From assembly GCA_963675625.1 (NCBI GenBank), contig OY776497.1, positions 248,001 to 312,000 of the forward strand: a DNA stretch of 64,000 nucleotides. The letters are read 5' to 3'. This document shows positions 43,424 to 53,241 of this stretch, in pieces. Positions within the stretch are counted from its first letter, which is position 1, and each line of letters starts with the position of its first letter. Source of the stretch: F22 sp963675625 (lineage in GTDB: Bacteria > Bacteroidota > Bacteroidia > Bacteroidales > Bacteroidaceae). The notes below the pieces were generated by a model. That model saw nothing but the letters and a program-made list of their open reading frames with translations. It did no database searches and was not told the origin of the DNA. A program made the position numbers and the translations under genes.

Positions 43424-45223
43424 TTAATCATTATCATCTTCAAGTTGTTGCTTCAATTGAGCCAATGCGTCCAAATCACCTAGAGTTGTAGAAGCAGCTT
43501 GGTTTTGAATACCAGCAGTTGCTGCTTGTTGTGGTTTACGTGGAGCTTGTGCACGCTTAGCACGACGTTCTGCACGTTCTTCACCCTTAGCCTTATCTTC
43601 GTGAATACGGCTATGAGATAGGATGATACGCTTAGAATCTTTGTTGAATTCGATTACTTTGAAGTCTAATTCCTCGTTAAGTACTGCGGCTGAACCATCT
43701 TCCTTAACCAAATGCTTAGGAGTTGCAAAACCTTCGATACCCTCAGCAAGCTTAACTACAGCACCCTTGTCAAGAAGTTCAACAATAGTACCTGTGTGAA
43801 CAGTACCATATGCGAATTCATCTTCATATTGATCCCAAGGATTTTCTTCTAGTTGCTTGTGTCCTAGGCTTAGACGACGGTTTTCTTTATCTATTTCAAG
43901 AACTTTCACTTCAATTGTAGCACCTACAGAAGTAAATTCAGATGGGTGTTTCACCTTCTTAGTCCAAGAAAGATCAGAGATGTGGATAAGACCATCAACA
44001 CCTTCTTCGATCTCTACAAATACACCGAAGTTAGTAAAGTTACGTACACGTGCTTCGTGAACAGAACCTACTGGATATTTGTCTTCGATAGCTTCCCATG
44101 GATCAGCCTTAAGTTGCTTGATACCAAGAGACATCTTACGTTCGTCACGGTCAAGAGTCAAGATTACAGCTTCTACTTCATCACCAACCTTCATAAAGTC
44201 TTGTGCACTACGTAGGTGTTGAGACCAAGACATTTCTGATACGTGGATAAGACCTTCTACACCTGGAGCGATTTCGATAAATGCACCATAGTCTGCCATG
44301 ACAACAACTTTGGCCTTCACTTTATCACCAACCTTCAACTCTTCAGAAAGAGCATCCCATGGATGTGGAGTCAATTGCTTGATACCAAGAGCGATACGTT
44401 TCTTATCGTTATCGAAATCAAGGATAACAACGTTCAACTTTTGGTCAAGCTCTACAACCTCGTGTGGATCGCTTACGCGACCCCAAGAAAGGTCTGTGAT
44501 ATGTACCAAACCATCTACGCCACCAAGGTCGATAAACACACCGTAAGAAGTGATGTTCTTAACGGTACCTTCAAGTACTTGACCCTTTTCAAGCTTAGAG
44601 ATGATTTCTTTCTTCTGTTGTTCTAGTTCAGCCTCGATCAATGCTTTGTGAGATACCACTACGTTCTTGTATTCTTGGTTGATCTTAACAACCTTGAATT
44701 CCATAGTCTTACCAACAAATACATCGTAATCACGAATTGGCTTCACGTCGATTTGCGAACCTGGAAGGAACGCTTCGATTCCAAATACATCAACGATCAT
44801 ACCACCCTTAGTGCGGCATTTGATGTAACCTTGGATAATTTCTTCGTTATCAAGCGCAGCGTTTACACGATCCCAAGAACGTGCAAGACGAGCCTTGCGG
44901 TGAGAAAGTACCAATTGGCCTTTCTTGTCTTCCTGATTTTCAACGTATACTTCTACAGTATCGCCTACTTTAAGGTTAGGATTGTAACGGAATTCATTCA
45001 TTGAAATGATACCGTCTGATTTAAAACCGATGTTAACAACGACTTCACGCTTGTTCATTGCAATCACCGTACCATCAATGACCTCACGGTCAGTAACGTT
45101 GTTAAGGGTACCTTCGTACACCTTTTCTAGTTCTTCTTGGCTTACAGCTTCATTCTGTGCACCGTTTTCGTAAGAGTCCCAATCGAATTCTGCAAGAGGG
45201 GCTACATTCTTTAAATTTTCCAT
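43424..45223 (-). CDS. rpsA: 30S ribosomal protein S1
   Basis: 599 residues with six S1 RNA-binding repeats; good copies read GTVKNITSYGVFIDLGGVDG, KAKVVVMADYGAFIEIAPGV and EARVRNFTNFGVFVEIEEGV, with a diverged first and last repeat. The C-terminal 60 residues are Ala/Gln-rich and charged, likely disordered. S1 binds mRNA during initiation; in Bacteroidota, where Shine-Dalgarno use is low, its role in start selection is thought to be important. Codon use is highly biased. The promoter at 45288-45318 lies within a perfect 15-bp inverted repeat, which may control expression. Confidence 0.96.
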   Translation of the reverse strand: MENLKNVAPLAEFDWDSYENGAQNEAVSQEELEKVYEGTLNNVTDREVIDGTVIAMNKREVVVNIGFKSDGIISMNEFRYNPNLKVGDTVEVYVENQEDKKGQLVLSHRKARLARSWDRVNAALDNEEIIQGYIKCRTKGGMIVDVFGIEAFLPGSQIDVKPIRDYDVFVGKTMEFKVVKINQEYKNVVVSHKALIEAELEQQKKEIISKLEKGQVLEGTVKNITSYGVFIDLGGVDGLVHITDLSWGRVSDPHEVVELDQKLNVVILDFDNDKKRIALGIKQLTPHPWDALSEELKVGDKVKAKVVVMADYGAFIEIAPGVEGLIHVSEMSWSQHLRSAQDFMKVGDEVEAVILTLDRDERKMSLGIKQLKADPWEAIEDKYPVGSVHEARVRNFTNFGVFVEIEEGVDGLIHISDLSWTKKVKHPSEFTSVGATIEVKVLEIDKENRRLSLGHKQLEENPWDQYEDEFAYGTVHTGTIVELLDKGAVVKLAEGIEGFATPKHLVKEDGSAAVLNEELDFKVIEFNKDSKRIILSHSRIHEDKAKGEERAERRAKRAQAPRKPQQAATAGIQNQAASTTLGDLDALAQLKQQLEDDND

Positions 45224-45287
45224 TAATAAATTGTTGTTGTTACGTTAATTGAGTTAGACATTATATTGATACACTCTAATTCGGGCG

Positions 45288-45331
45288 CAAAGATAGGGCT
45301 TTCTCTTGAATACACAAAGAGAAAGCCCTAT
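45288..45331 (-). promoter_or_regulatory. rpsA promoter overlapped by a perfect 15-bp inverted repeat
   Basis: On the minus strand TTTG (45315-45318), exactly 19 bases, TATCTTTG (45288-45295); start expected near 45281. The inverted repeat ATAGGGCTTTCTCTT (45293-45307) with its exact complement (45317-45331) has a 9-base loop and covers the spacer and both elements. No T-run follows on the minus strand, so an operator is more likely than a prfC terminator, though the plus-strand side is T-rich. Confidence 0.75.
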
Positions 45332-45410
45332 TATTTTAGTCTTAAATATACTGACAGTCAGTTTTTTAACCATTCACAGTCAAATGACTTCTTTATATGC
45401 TAGATTTCCT

Positions 45411-45473
45411 GCCTTGAATTCTGAAATTTAAGCCTTAAATTTAGAGATCCAAGCCTTGAAACTCAGGCAATAC
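45411..45473. repeat. Three 21-bp imperfect tandem repeats
   Basis: GCCTTGAA, GCCTTAAA and GCCTTGAA begin at 45411, 45432 and 45453, each unit 21 bases with AA at the end of the first two. They lie just after the prfC stop and upstream of the rpsA promoter. Confidence 0.55.
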
Positions 45474-45480
45474 CCAATAG

Positions 45481-47055
45481 CTAAAACTCTGACGTAAAGT
45501 GAAAACGAATATCTTTAAAATCATTTTGTGCCATTTGCAATACATAATTTGAATCGGCCAAGAACACATCACGACCTTCATGATCTTTTGCTATATATTG
45601 GTATTTACGCTTTCTGAAAGCCTCTAATGCTTCTTCACTATCGCTCTCAATCCAGCACGCCTTAAATAAAGACAAGGGTTCCCAACGACAAGATGCGTTA
45701 TACTCATGTTCAAGACGATATTGAATGACTTCAAACTGAAGTTGTCCTACTGTACCAATAATCTTACGACCATTAAACTGATTAACAAACAGCTGAGCAA
45801 CCCCCTCATCCATCAATTGATCAACTCCCTTAGCAAACTGCTTTTGCTTCATAGGATCTGCATTCTCAATATATTTAAACATCAATGGCGAAAAACTTGG
45901 TAACCCTTTGAAATGAAGTTTTTCACCTGAAGTCAATGTGTCTCCAATTTTAAAGGTACCTGTATCAGGCAAACCGATAATATCTCCAGCATAGGCCTCA
46001 TCCACAGTTGTTTTACGCTGTGCCATAAATTGAGTTGGACTAGAGAAACGCATATTCTTACCATGTCGTACATGCAAATAAGGAGTGTTGCGTACAAACT
46101 TGCCGCTACAAATCTTACAAAATGCGACACACGAACGGTGATTTGGATCAATGTTGGCAGTTATTTTAAAAATAAATCCAGTAAATTTTTCTTCTACAGG
46201 ATCCACTGTACGCTCTATTGCCTCGATGGGTAGCGGACTAGGAGCAATCTCAACAAAACAATCAAGCAGTTCCTGTACACCAAAGTTATTCAATGCAGAT
46301 CCAAAGAAAACTGGTGCGACCTCTGCTGCTAAATAAGTGTCACGATCAAAGGCGGGATACACCCCTTCAATTAAGTCAAGATCTTCACGTAATTTATTAG
46401 CAGATTGTTCTCCAATTTGCGCATCTAGTTCAGCCGATTTTATATCAACTTCCACTTTTTCAGTCATGATTTGTTTATCAGGCTGATATAAATCTAACTT
46501 GTTCTCGTATAGATTATATACTCCCTTAAAACGAGGGCCTTGTTCAATAGGCCATGAAAGTGGACGTACACCAATCTTCAACTCCTCTTCCAATTCATCA
46601 AGAAGATCAAACGGATCTTTACCTTCACGGTCCATTTTGTTGGCATAGATAATCACTGGAGTATTGCGCATACGACAAACTTCCATCAGCTTGCGTGTTT
46701 GAGCCTCTACCCCCTTCGCACTATCGACAACGATAATTACACTGTCTACAGCAGTCAGTGTACGGAAGGTATCTTCGGCAAAATCTTGGTGACCAGGCGT
46801 ATCAAGAATGTTGATTTTATAATCGTTGTAATCAAATTCCATCACAGAAGTTGTCACAGAAATACCACGTTGTTTCTCTATTTCCATCCAGTCGGACGTA
46901 GCAGACTTCTTAATTTTGTTGTTTTTTACCGCACCCGCTACTTGGATTTGTCCACCAAAAAGTAGGAGCTTTTCGGTCAACGTCGTTTTACCCGCATCGG
47001 GGTGAGAAATAATCGCAAAAGTTCTTCTTCTGCTGATTTCATTTTCGTTCGCCAT
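45481..47055 (-). CDS. prfC: Peptide chain release factor 3
   Basis: 524 residues. GTPase motifs: ISHPDAGKTTLTEK (G1), RGISVTTS (G2), DTPGHQDF (G3) and YANKMDREG (G4), with the long EF-G-like C-terminal domains ending QMAQNDFKDIRFHF. RF3 recycles RF1/RF2 after termination. Size and motifs match RF3 and not EF-G or LepA. It is the last gene of a minus-strand operon: LysE-type exporter, DUF4924, rfbD, prfC, with gaps of 32-45 bases, an order I recognise as common in Bacteroidales. Confidence 0.96.
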   Translation of the reverse strand: MANENEISRRRTFAIISHPDAGKTTLTEKLLLFGGQIQVAGAVKNNKIKKSATSDWMEIEKQRGISVTTSVMEFDYNDYKINILDTPGHQDFAEDTFRTLTAVDSVIIVVDSAKGVEAQTRKLMEVCRMRNTPVIIYANKMDREGKDPFDLLDELEEELKIGVRPLSWPIEQGPRFKGVYNLYENKLDLYQPDKQIMTEKVEVDIKSAELDAQIGEQSANKLREDLDLIEGVYPAFDRDTYLAAEVAPVFFGSALNNFGVQELLDCFVEIAPSPLPIEAIERTVDPVEEKFTGFIFKITANIDPNHRSCVAFCKICSGKFVRNTPYLHVRHGKNMRFSSPTQFMAQRKTTVDEAYAGDIIGLPDTGTFKIGDTLTSGEKLHFKGLPSFSPLMFKYIENADPMKQKQFAKGVDQLMDEGVAQLFVNQFNGRKIIGTVGQLQFEVIQYRLEHEYNASCRWEPLSLFKACWIESDSEEALEAFRKRKYQYIAKDHEGRDVFLADSNYVLQMAQNDFKDIRFHFTSEF

Positions 47056-47100
47056 GAATTTATATTATTCTATATTATATATACGTATAAAAAGTCAGAA

Positions 47101-47961
47101 TTAGCTTTCAAGTCGCTTGATGCACAACTTCAAGGCCTCCTCCCAATGAGGAATTTCCAAACTATATGTTGTTTTTATTTTTGTTTTACTCAACAAAGAA
47201 TAAGCTGGACGCGCTGCTGGTGTAGGATAATCTTCTGTACGAATAGGTTTAACCTTGCAATTATTCACACCGGCTAAGCGATGGATGGCCACCGTAAAAT
47301 CATACCATGAAGCCACTCCTTCATTGGTATAATGATAGATGCCAGGTTGTATGCCTTGAATAGCCATCGTCAGAAGTGCTTCGGCCAAATCAGCTGCGTA
47401 AGTTGGAGTCCCCACTTGATCTGCCACGACACTGAGTTCCTCACGCTCACGCCCCAAACGAATCATCGTTTTCACAAAGTTATTTCCATGCGTTGAATAC
47501 AACCAAGCCGTGCGAACAACCGCACTTAAAGGACAAAAGTTCATCACCGCTTCCTCGCCAGCAAGTTTTGTGCGTCCATAAACTGAAACTGGAGCAGTAT
47601 CATCAGATTCTAAATATGGTCGACAATGTGTACCATCAAACACATAATCGGTAGATACTTGCAAGACACGTGCGCCATGTGCCTGTGCAGCTTGTGCCAA
47701 TAATTGAGGAGCTACTGCATTGATTTTTTCACACAACGCTTCATTTTCCTCTGCTTTATCTACCGCTGTATATGCTGCACAATTAATTGCTACATCGACT
47801 TCATGAGTAGAAAAAAAATCGAAAAGTGCTTTTTCATCACAGATATCCAGTTCTGTGACATCAGTAAAGTAATACGTATGTTCAGAATAATTTGGCATCT
47901 CGGACAATGTGCGCAACTCGTTACCAAGTTGTCCATTCGCTCCCGTTACAAGAAATCTCAT
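47101..47961 (-). CDS. rfbD: dTDP-4-dehydrorhamnose reductase
   Basis: 286 residues. Rossmann motif VTGANGQLGNEL at the start, NCAAYTAVDKAEE (about 60-72), and the catalytic Tyr-x-x-x-Lys in VYGRTKLAGE (about 130). It reduces dTDP-4-keto-L-rhamnose to dTDP-L-rhamnose for surface polysaccharide. The other rhamnose genes (rfbA, B, C) are not in the window. Co-transcribed with prfC and DUF4924. Confidence 0.95.
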   Translation of the reverse strand: MRFLVTGANGQLGNELRTLSEMPNYSEHTYYFTDVTELDICDEKALFDFFSTHEVDVAINCAAYTAVDKAEENEALCEKINAVAPQLLAQAAQAHGARVLQVSTDYVFDGTHCRPYLESDDTAPVSVYGRTKLAGEEAVMNFCPLSAVVRTAWLYSTHGNNFVKTMIRLGREREELSVVADQVGTPTYAADLAEALLTMAIQGIQPGIYHYTNEGVASWYDFTVAIHRLAGVNNCKVKPIRTEDYPTPAARPAYSLLSKTKIKTTYSLEIPHWEEALKLCIKRLES

Positions 47962-47993
47962 ATAGAATTAATGTTATATATTAGTATTGTGAT

Positions 47994-48545
47994 TTAATCA
48001 AATTTCAATTCACCGACATCATCCTTTTCTTTATAATTGGCTAGCAATGAAATAAAATTCTGAATAGGTTCTAATGCCTTCATCGTTTGCTCAGTAATTT
48101 CTTGTTTATGCAAACGAAGCATCATCACTTGGTATAGCATTTCAAAACAACTTTCAACTTCCCCTATCCCACGTTTTTCGGCTTCACTTTTTGCACGAAA
48201 TTCTACGATGAATGGCAAAGCCTTATAATAAGCACCATTGTAAAACGGGAATTTTGTAGAAGCTAATAATTGTTGATGTAAGTCAGACAATTTAATCATG
48301 ACATTGCGATGAATTTGTAAATGCCCGTTTTCAGCAACTCCTTCATCACGCATCATATTAATGCGATCCTGCAACCACTCCACATAGGCTTCCTCTTGTT
48401 CCGCTGAAAGCTGGTAAGGCTTTACCACGCGTTCACGCAAGATCTCGATATCGAGTTCACAACTCCTTATCATATCTTCTACACTCCAAAGATATAAAAG
48501 GTATTCTGATTGGTTTTCTTTTCTTAGTTTCTCGGAAATATACAT
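47994..48545 (-). CDS. DUF4924 family protein
   Basis: 183 residues, mostly helical, no signal peptide. It starts MYISEKLRKENQSEYLLYLW, then has MIRSCELDI and ends with an acidic tail, matching the DUF4924 family of Bacteroidales. Function unknown. Its steady position beside rfbD and prfC suggests a core cytoplasmic role, but nothing in the sequence names it. Confidence 0.9.
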   Translation of the reverse strand: MYISEKLRKENQSEYLLYLWSVEDMIRSCELDIEILRERVVKPYQLSAEQEEAYVEWLQDRINMMRDEGVAENGHLQIHRNVMIKLSDLHQQLLASTKFPFYNGAYYKALPFIVEFRAKSEAEKRGIGEVESCFEMLYQVMMLRLHKQEITEQTMKALEPIQNFISLLANYKEKDDVGELKFD

Positions 48546-48584
48546 TGTTTAAAATATCTATAATAATAGAGTCGATTAGTTTCA

Positions 48585-49217
48585 CTATGCGAATAGAGTA
48601 AATAGTACGCCGATAACGGCTGCTATCATAACAACCGCTCCCATTGTGCGATTAATCAGAAAAATACCTCGCAAATTAAAGCGTTCTCTTACCATATTCA
48701 CTCCAGTCGTTAGGACAAACCACCAGAGCAAAGCACCAGTTATGATCATTGCATAAGCAATCATTTTCTGAAAATCAGGTAAGACATGCAAAGTCACATC
48801 GAAACGTGCGAACAAAGCTATAAATAACAAGAGAATCATAGGATTGGAAAAAGTCACGAGGAAGGCTGTTACTCCATTGTGCCAATACCCGTCACGCTGC
48901 TTGGAGGGTTGGCGCACACTTTTTATTGGATTAGACAAGAACATATACAAGCCAAATCCAAATAATAAAAGACTACCAAATACTTGCAACCATAAGCGAT
49001 GCGTATGGATTAATGGGTCGACCCATTTCATGCCATATCCTGTTGCAGCTGCATATATAAGATCGCTTAAAGCCGCACCACATCCAGTCACAAAACCGTA
49101 CCATCGTCCCTTGTTCAATGTACGTTGTACACAAAGAACTCCCACAGGACCCATGGGAGCAGATACGATAACGCCTACTAAAAAGCACTTCAAAAAAAGG
49201 AGTAACACACTAATCAT
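48585..49217 (-). CDS. LysE/RhtB-family exporter
   Basis: 210 residues from the ATG at 49217; a longer frame to 49262 adds 15 residues before the first membrane segment and is less likely. About six membrane segments and the family start motif GVIVSAPMGPVGVLCVQRTL (about 16-35) followed by GFVTGCGAALSDLIYA. The family exports amino acids or small metabolites. It is the first gene of the operon down to prfC and is divergent from purL. Confidence 0.9.
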   Translation of the reverse strand: MISVLLLFLKCFLVGVIVSAPMGPVGVLCVQRTLNKGRWYGFVTGCGAALSDLIYAAATGYGMKWVDPLIHTHRLWLQVFGSLLLFGFGLYMFLSNPIKSVRQPSKQRDGYWHNGVTAFLVTFSNPMILLLFIALFARFDVTLHVLPDFQKMIAYAMIITGALLWWFVLTTGVNMVRERFNLRGIFLINRTMGAVVMIAAVIGVLFTLFA

Positions 49218-49273
49218 GCGGCAAATATCGGAAAAATACCTTACATACGCGAGGAATAACACAAAAAAAGCAG

Positions 49274-49281
49274 TATATTTG
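49274..49281 (+). promoter_or_regulatory. -7 box of purL
   Basis: TATATTTG; start expected near 49288, leader about 43 bases. The -33 position reads GAGG rather than TTTG. Confidence 0.55.
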
Positions 49282-49330
49282 CGCGAAAATTCCGCCCCTT
49301 CGGCAAATCAAACAAAAACAAACCCTGACA

Positions 49331-52300
49331 ATGATTTTATTTTTTAAAACCAAGAAGGATGTGGTAATTGCTACACAAGTTACGCAACTGATTGATGCTC
49401 AAGACATTAAGAAGCTATGCTGGCTGTTTGGCGATGCCCAACTAATGGATCAGACACAAGTAGCGGGTACTTTTATAGGACCTCGTCGCGAAATGATTAC
49501 ACCATGGAGTACTAATGCTGTAGAGATAGCAAACAACATGGGTGTGCAGTACCTAGAGCGTATTGAGGAATACTTCCCAGTTGAATCTGCAGAAGCCGAC
49601 CATGACCCAATGCTCCAACGTGTTTACGAACAACTTAATCAAGACATTTTTGTACATGATGTAACGGCTGCTCCTATCCAATACATTGACAACATTGAAG
49701 CCTACAACGAAGCTGAAGGACTAGCTCTGAGTGAAGAAGAAATTGCTTACCTACGTGATGTCGAATCACAATTGGGACGACAACTTACAGACTCGGAGCT
49801 TTTTGGTTTTGCTCAAATCAATTCAGAGCACTGCCGTCATAAGATTTTTGGAGGGACTTTTATCATTGATGGCAAAGAGATGGAATCTTCTCTTTTCCAA
49901 ATGATAAAAAAGACCACGCAAGAAAACCCCAACAAAATTATCTCAGCTTACAAAGACAATGTGGCTTTTGCTAATGGTCCTATTGTCGAACAATTTGCTC
50001 CAGCTGATCATAGCCAATCTGACTATTTCGTGATTCGTGATATCGAATCAGTGATTTCTCTAAAAGCAGAGACACATAATTTCCCTACTACTGTAGAGCC
50101 ATTTAATGGAGCCTCTACTGGTACAGGTGGAGAAATTCGCGACCGTATGGCAGGTGGTAAAGGCTCTTGGCCTATTGCTGGTACCGCTGTATATATGACT
50201 AGTTACCCACGTATGCGTAAAACAGCATCTACTTGGGAAGAAATACTACCAGTAAGAAAATGGTTATACCAAACTCCACAACAGATTCTAACCAAAGCAT
50301 CTAACGGTGCGTCTGATTTTGGTAATAAATTTGGGCAGCCACTAATCTGTGGATCCGTGCTTACTTTTGAGCACCAAGAACATGGTGTCGAATACGGATT
50401 TGACAAAGTTATTATGCTTGCAGGAGGTGTAGGATATGGTCCTAAACGTGATTGCTTAAAAGGTAAGCCTGAAGCTGGTAATAAAGTGGTCGTTATCGGT
50501 GGTGACAACTATCGCATTGGTTTAGGTGGTGGTTCTGTATCTTCTGTAGACACAGGACGTTACAGTTCAGGTATAGAACTGAATGCAGTACAACGCGCCA
50601 ATGCAGAAATGCAAAAACGTGCTAATAATGTCATTCGCGCCCTTTGTGAAGAAGAAAATAATCCAGTCGTTTCTATCCACGATCATGGTAGTGCAGGACA
50701 CGTCAATTGTTTGTCTGAACTAGTGGAAGAAAGTGGTGGTTTGATTCATATGGACAAGCTTCCTATTGGTGATAAGACGCTGAGTGCAAAAGAAATTATT
50801 GCCAATGAAAGCCAAGAGCGCATGGGACTTCTGATTCAAGAAGATGCCATTGATCACGTGCGACGTATCGCTGAACGTGAACGAGCTCCAATGTATGTTG
50901 TTGGGGAAACAACTGGCGATCATCGTTTTACTTTTGAACAAGCAGATGGCATACGTCCATTTGACTTATCTGTAGAACAAATGTTTGGGTCTTCTCCTAA
51001 AACGTATATGCGTGACAACACTGTGGAACGCACATATGAGATGCCTCAGTATGATGCGACTCAGCTCACTACATATATCAAAGATGTGCTTCGCTTAGAA
51101 GCTGTCGCTTGTAAAGATTGGTTGACCAACAAGGTAGACCGTTCTGTTACAGGAAAAGTTGCCCGCCAACAATGTCAGGGTCCACTGCAATTACCACTTA
51201 GTGACTGTGGGGTTGTAGCTTTAGACTACCGTGGAAATAAGGGGATAGCGACAGCTATCGGACATGCTCCACAAGCCGCTCTTGCAGACAGTGCAAAAGG
51301 AAGCGTATTGGCAGTAGCCGAATCACTAACCAACATTGTATGGGCACCACTTGCAGATGGCATGAAAAGTCTATCTCTCTCTGCCAACTGGATGTGGCCA
51401 TGCCGTAGCCAAGAAGGTGAAGATGCACGTCTATACAAAGGGGTGAAAGCCTTGAGTGATTTCTGTTGTGCACTTGAGATCAATGTACCTACTGGTAAAG
51501 ACTCTTTGTCTATGACTCAGAAATATCCAGGTGGAGAAAAAGTCATTTCTCCAGGAACAGTCATTGTTTCTGCTGGTGGCGAAGTAAGCGACGTTAAAAA
51601 GACCGTTTCTCCGGTTCTTCAAGATGTTGCTGATGCTACAATTTATCATATCGACTTTAGTTTTGACAACCTACGTCTAGGTGGCTCAGCATTTGCACAA
51701 TCACTAGGTAAAGTAGGTAGCGATGTACCAACAGTAACCAATCCTCAATACTTCCGTGATGCTTTTGAAGCTGTACAAACTTTGATAAACGAAGGCAACC
51801 TTGTAGCAGGCCATGATATTTCTGCTGGGGGATTGATCACAGCTATCGCGGAAATGTGTTTTGCTCAAACAGCTATCGGTGCGAACATTACTTTAGACGG
51901 CTTTGCTGAAGAAGATATTATAAAGATACTCTTTGCTGAAAACCCAGGAGTACTTGTTCAAACAAAAGATGCAGGCCGTTTGGAAGAAGTCTTGAGCGAA
52001 GCGGGTGTTGCTTACACTGCATTGGGTGAAGCAACGATTGATGCTCAATTGACAGTCAATCGTCAAGGTGACAATCTATTATCAACTACTGTAGCAACTC
52101 TTCGTGATGCATGGTATCAAGCAAGTTGGTTTATGGATCAAAAGCAAAGCATGAATGGCACGGCAGATGAGCGCCGCAAGCATTACGACCTACAGCCGGT
52201 AACTTGGAATATGCCTAAGGCATTTGATGGTACTCTTGCTTCATATGGCATCTCACAAGATCGCCGTAAAGCTTCTGGTATAAAGGCTGCTATCATTCGT

Positions 52301-53032
52301 GAAAAGGGAACAAATGGTGAACGAGAAATGGCTTATTCACTGTATCTTGCAGGCTTTGACGTAAAAGATGTGACTATGACCGACTTGACTTCAGGTCGTG
52401 AAACACTAGAAGATATTCAAATGATTGTCTTCTGTGGTGGTTTCTCAAATAGCGACGTACTGGGTTCGGCAAAAGGCTGGGCTGGCGGTATTTTGTTCAA
52501 CCCTAAAGCCAAAGCGACATTGGATGCATTCTATGCGTGTCCTAACACCTTATCTTTAGGAATCTGTAACGGATGTCAGCTTATGATGGAACTTGGAGTT
52601 ATCAATCCTGAACACAAAGAAAGAAGTTATATGGATCATAATGATTCGCATAAATTCGAATCTAGTTTTGTAAGCCTTCGCATCCCTCAAAACAAAAGTG
52701 TGATGCTTGAATCACTGAGTGGTACTAGTTTAGGTATATGGGTAGCGCATGGTGAAGGAAAATTTGTTCTTCCATTGTCAGAGCAGGACTATCATATTGC
52801 TGCAAAATACCAATATGAAACATACCCTGGCAATCCGAATGGTTCGGCATATAATGTCGCTGGATTAGCAAGTAAAGATGGACGTCATTTGGCAATGATG
52901 CCTCACTTGGAAAGAGCTATATTCCCTTGGCAATGTGGTTTCTACCCAGAAGCATCTGCAGAAAATCATGAGATTACTCCATGGATAGAAGCATTTGTCA
53001 ATGCTCGTCTATGGTGCGAAAGCCATAAATAG
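49331..53032 (+). CDS. purL: Phosphoribosylformylglycinamidine synthase, single-chain
   Basis: 1233 residues, the large fused form with FGAM synthetase and glutaminase in one chain. Early motif GFAQINSEHCRHKIFGG (about 158), then KAETHNFPTTVEPFNGASTG and a second ATP-binding half (GKDSLSMTQKYPGG). The C-terminal class-I amidotransferase has its nucleophile Cys in SLGICNGCQLMMEL and His/Glu near the end (HGEGKF, MPHLERAIFPWQ). It catalyses step four of purine synthesis in the cytoplasm. A strong terminator follows. Confidence 0.97.
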   Translation: MILFFKTKKDVVIATQVTQLIDAQDIKKLCWLFGDAQLMDQTQVAGTFIGPRREMITPWSTNAVEIANNMGVQYLERIEEYFPVESAEADHDPMLQRVYEQLNQDIFVHDVTAAPIQYIDNIEAYNEAEGLALSEEEIAYLRDVESQLGRQLTDSELFGFAQINSEHCRHKIFGGTFIIDGKEMESSLFQMIKKTTQENPNKIISAYKDNVAFANGPIVEQFAPADHSQSDYFVIRDIESVISLKAETHNFPTTVEPFNGASTGTGGEIRDRMAGGKGSWPIAGTAVYMTSYPRMRKTASTWEEILPVRKWLYQTPQQILTKASNGASDFGNKFGQPLICGSVLTFEHQEHGVEYGFDKVIMLAGGVGYGPKRDCLKGKPEAGNKVVVIGGDNYRIGLGGGSVSSVDTGRYSSGIELNAVQRANAEMQKRANNVIRALCEEENNPVVSIHDHGSAGHVNCLSELVEESGGLIHMDKLPIGDKTLSAKEIIANESQERMGLLIQEDAIDHVRRIAERERAPMYVVGETTGDHRFTFEQADGIRPFDLSVEQMFGSSPKTYMRDNTVERTYEMPQYDATQLTTYIKDVLRLEAVACKDWLTNKVDRSVTGKVARQQCQGPLQLPLSDCGVVALDYRGNKGIATAIGHAPQAALADSAKGSVLAVAESLTNIVWAPLADGMKSLSLSANWMWPCRSQEGEDARLYKGVKALSDFCCALEINVPTGKDSLSMTQKYPGGEKVISPGTVIVSAGGEVSDVKKTVSPVLQDVADATIYHIDFSFDNLRLGGSAFAQSLGKVGSDVPTVTNPQYFRDAFEAVQTLINEGNLVAGHDISAGGLITAIAEMCFAQTAIGANITLDGFAEEDIIKILFAENPGVLVQTKDAGRLEEVLSEAGVAYTALGEATIDAQLTVNRQGDNLLSTTVATLRDAWYQASWFMDQKQSMNGTADERRKHYDLQPVTWNMPKAFDGTLASYGISQDRRKASGIKAAIIREKGTNGEREMAYSLYLAGFDVKDVTMTDLTSGRETLEDIQMIVFCGGFSNSDVLGSAKGWAGGILFNPKAKATLDAFYACPNTLSLGICNGCQLMMELGVINPEHKERSYMDHNDSHKFESSFVSLRIPQNKSVMLESLSGTSLGIWVAHGEGKFVLPLSEQDYHIAAKYQYETYPGNPNGSAYNVAGLASKDGRHLAMMPHLERAIFPWQCGFYPEASAENHEITPWIEAFVNARLWCESHK

Positions 53033-53063
53033 AGATTTTGCTTATCACATTTCATTGATACAA

Positions 53064-53099
53064 ACGCACTTTGCACTTATACTGCAAAGTGCGTTTTTT
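53064..53099 (+). terminator. purL terminator
   Basis: A perfect 12-bp stem (53064-53075 with 53083-53094), seven-base loop, followed by TTTTT. Confidence 0.92.
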
Positions 53100-53168
53100 G
53101 TAAAAAAAAGATTCTTGAAAGATTTTCGAAATAAAACGATGCAGTATATGCATATGTAGATGTCTAAA

Positions 53169-53201
53169 ATTGGGGAAAATCGAAGTTTTTTGGTATATTT
53201 G
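53169..53201 (+). promoter_or_regulatory. Promoter of the solute-binding sensor-kinase pair
   Basis: ATTG (53169-53172), 21 bases, TATATTTG (53194-53201). Start expected near 53208, which excludes the in-frame ATG at 53170 and supports 53242. Confidence 0.65.
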
Positions 53202-53241
53202 CGGTGTGGATTTTAGGAGCAATAAGACAACAAGAATTAAC

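Noticed and set aside
44243..45004. Plus-strand open frames over rpsA
   Set aside because: They result from strong codon bias in the S1 gene and have no independent support.
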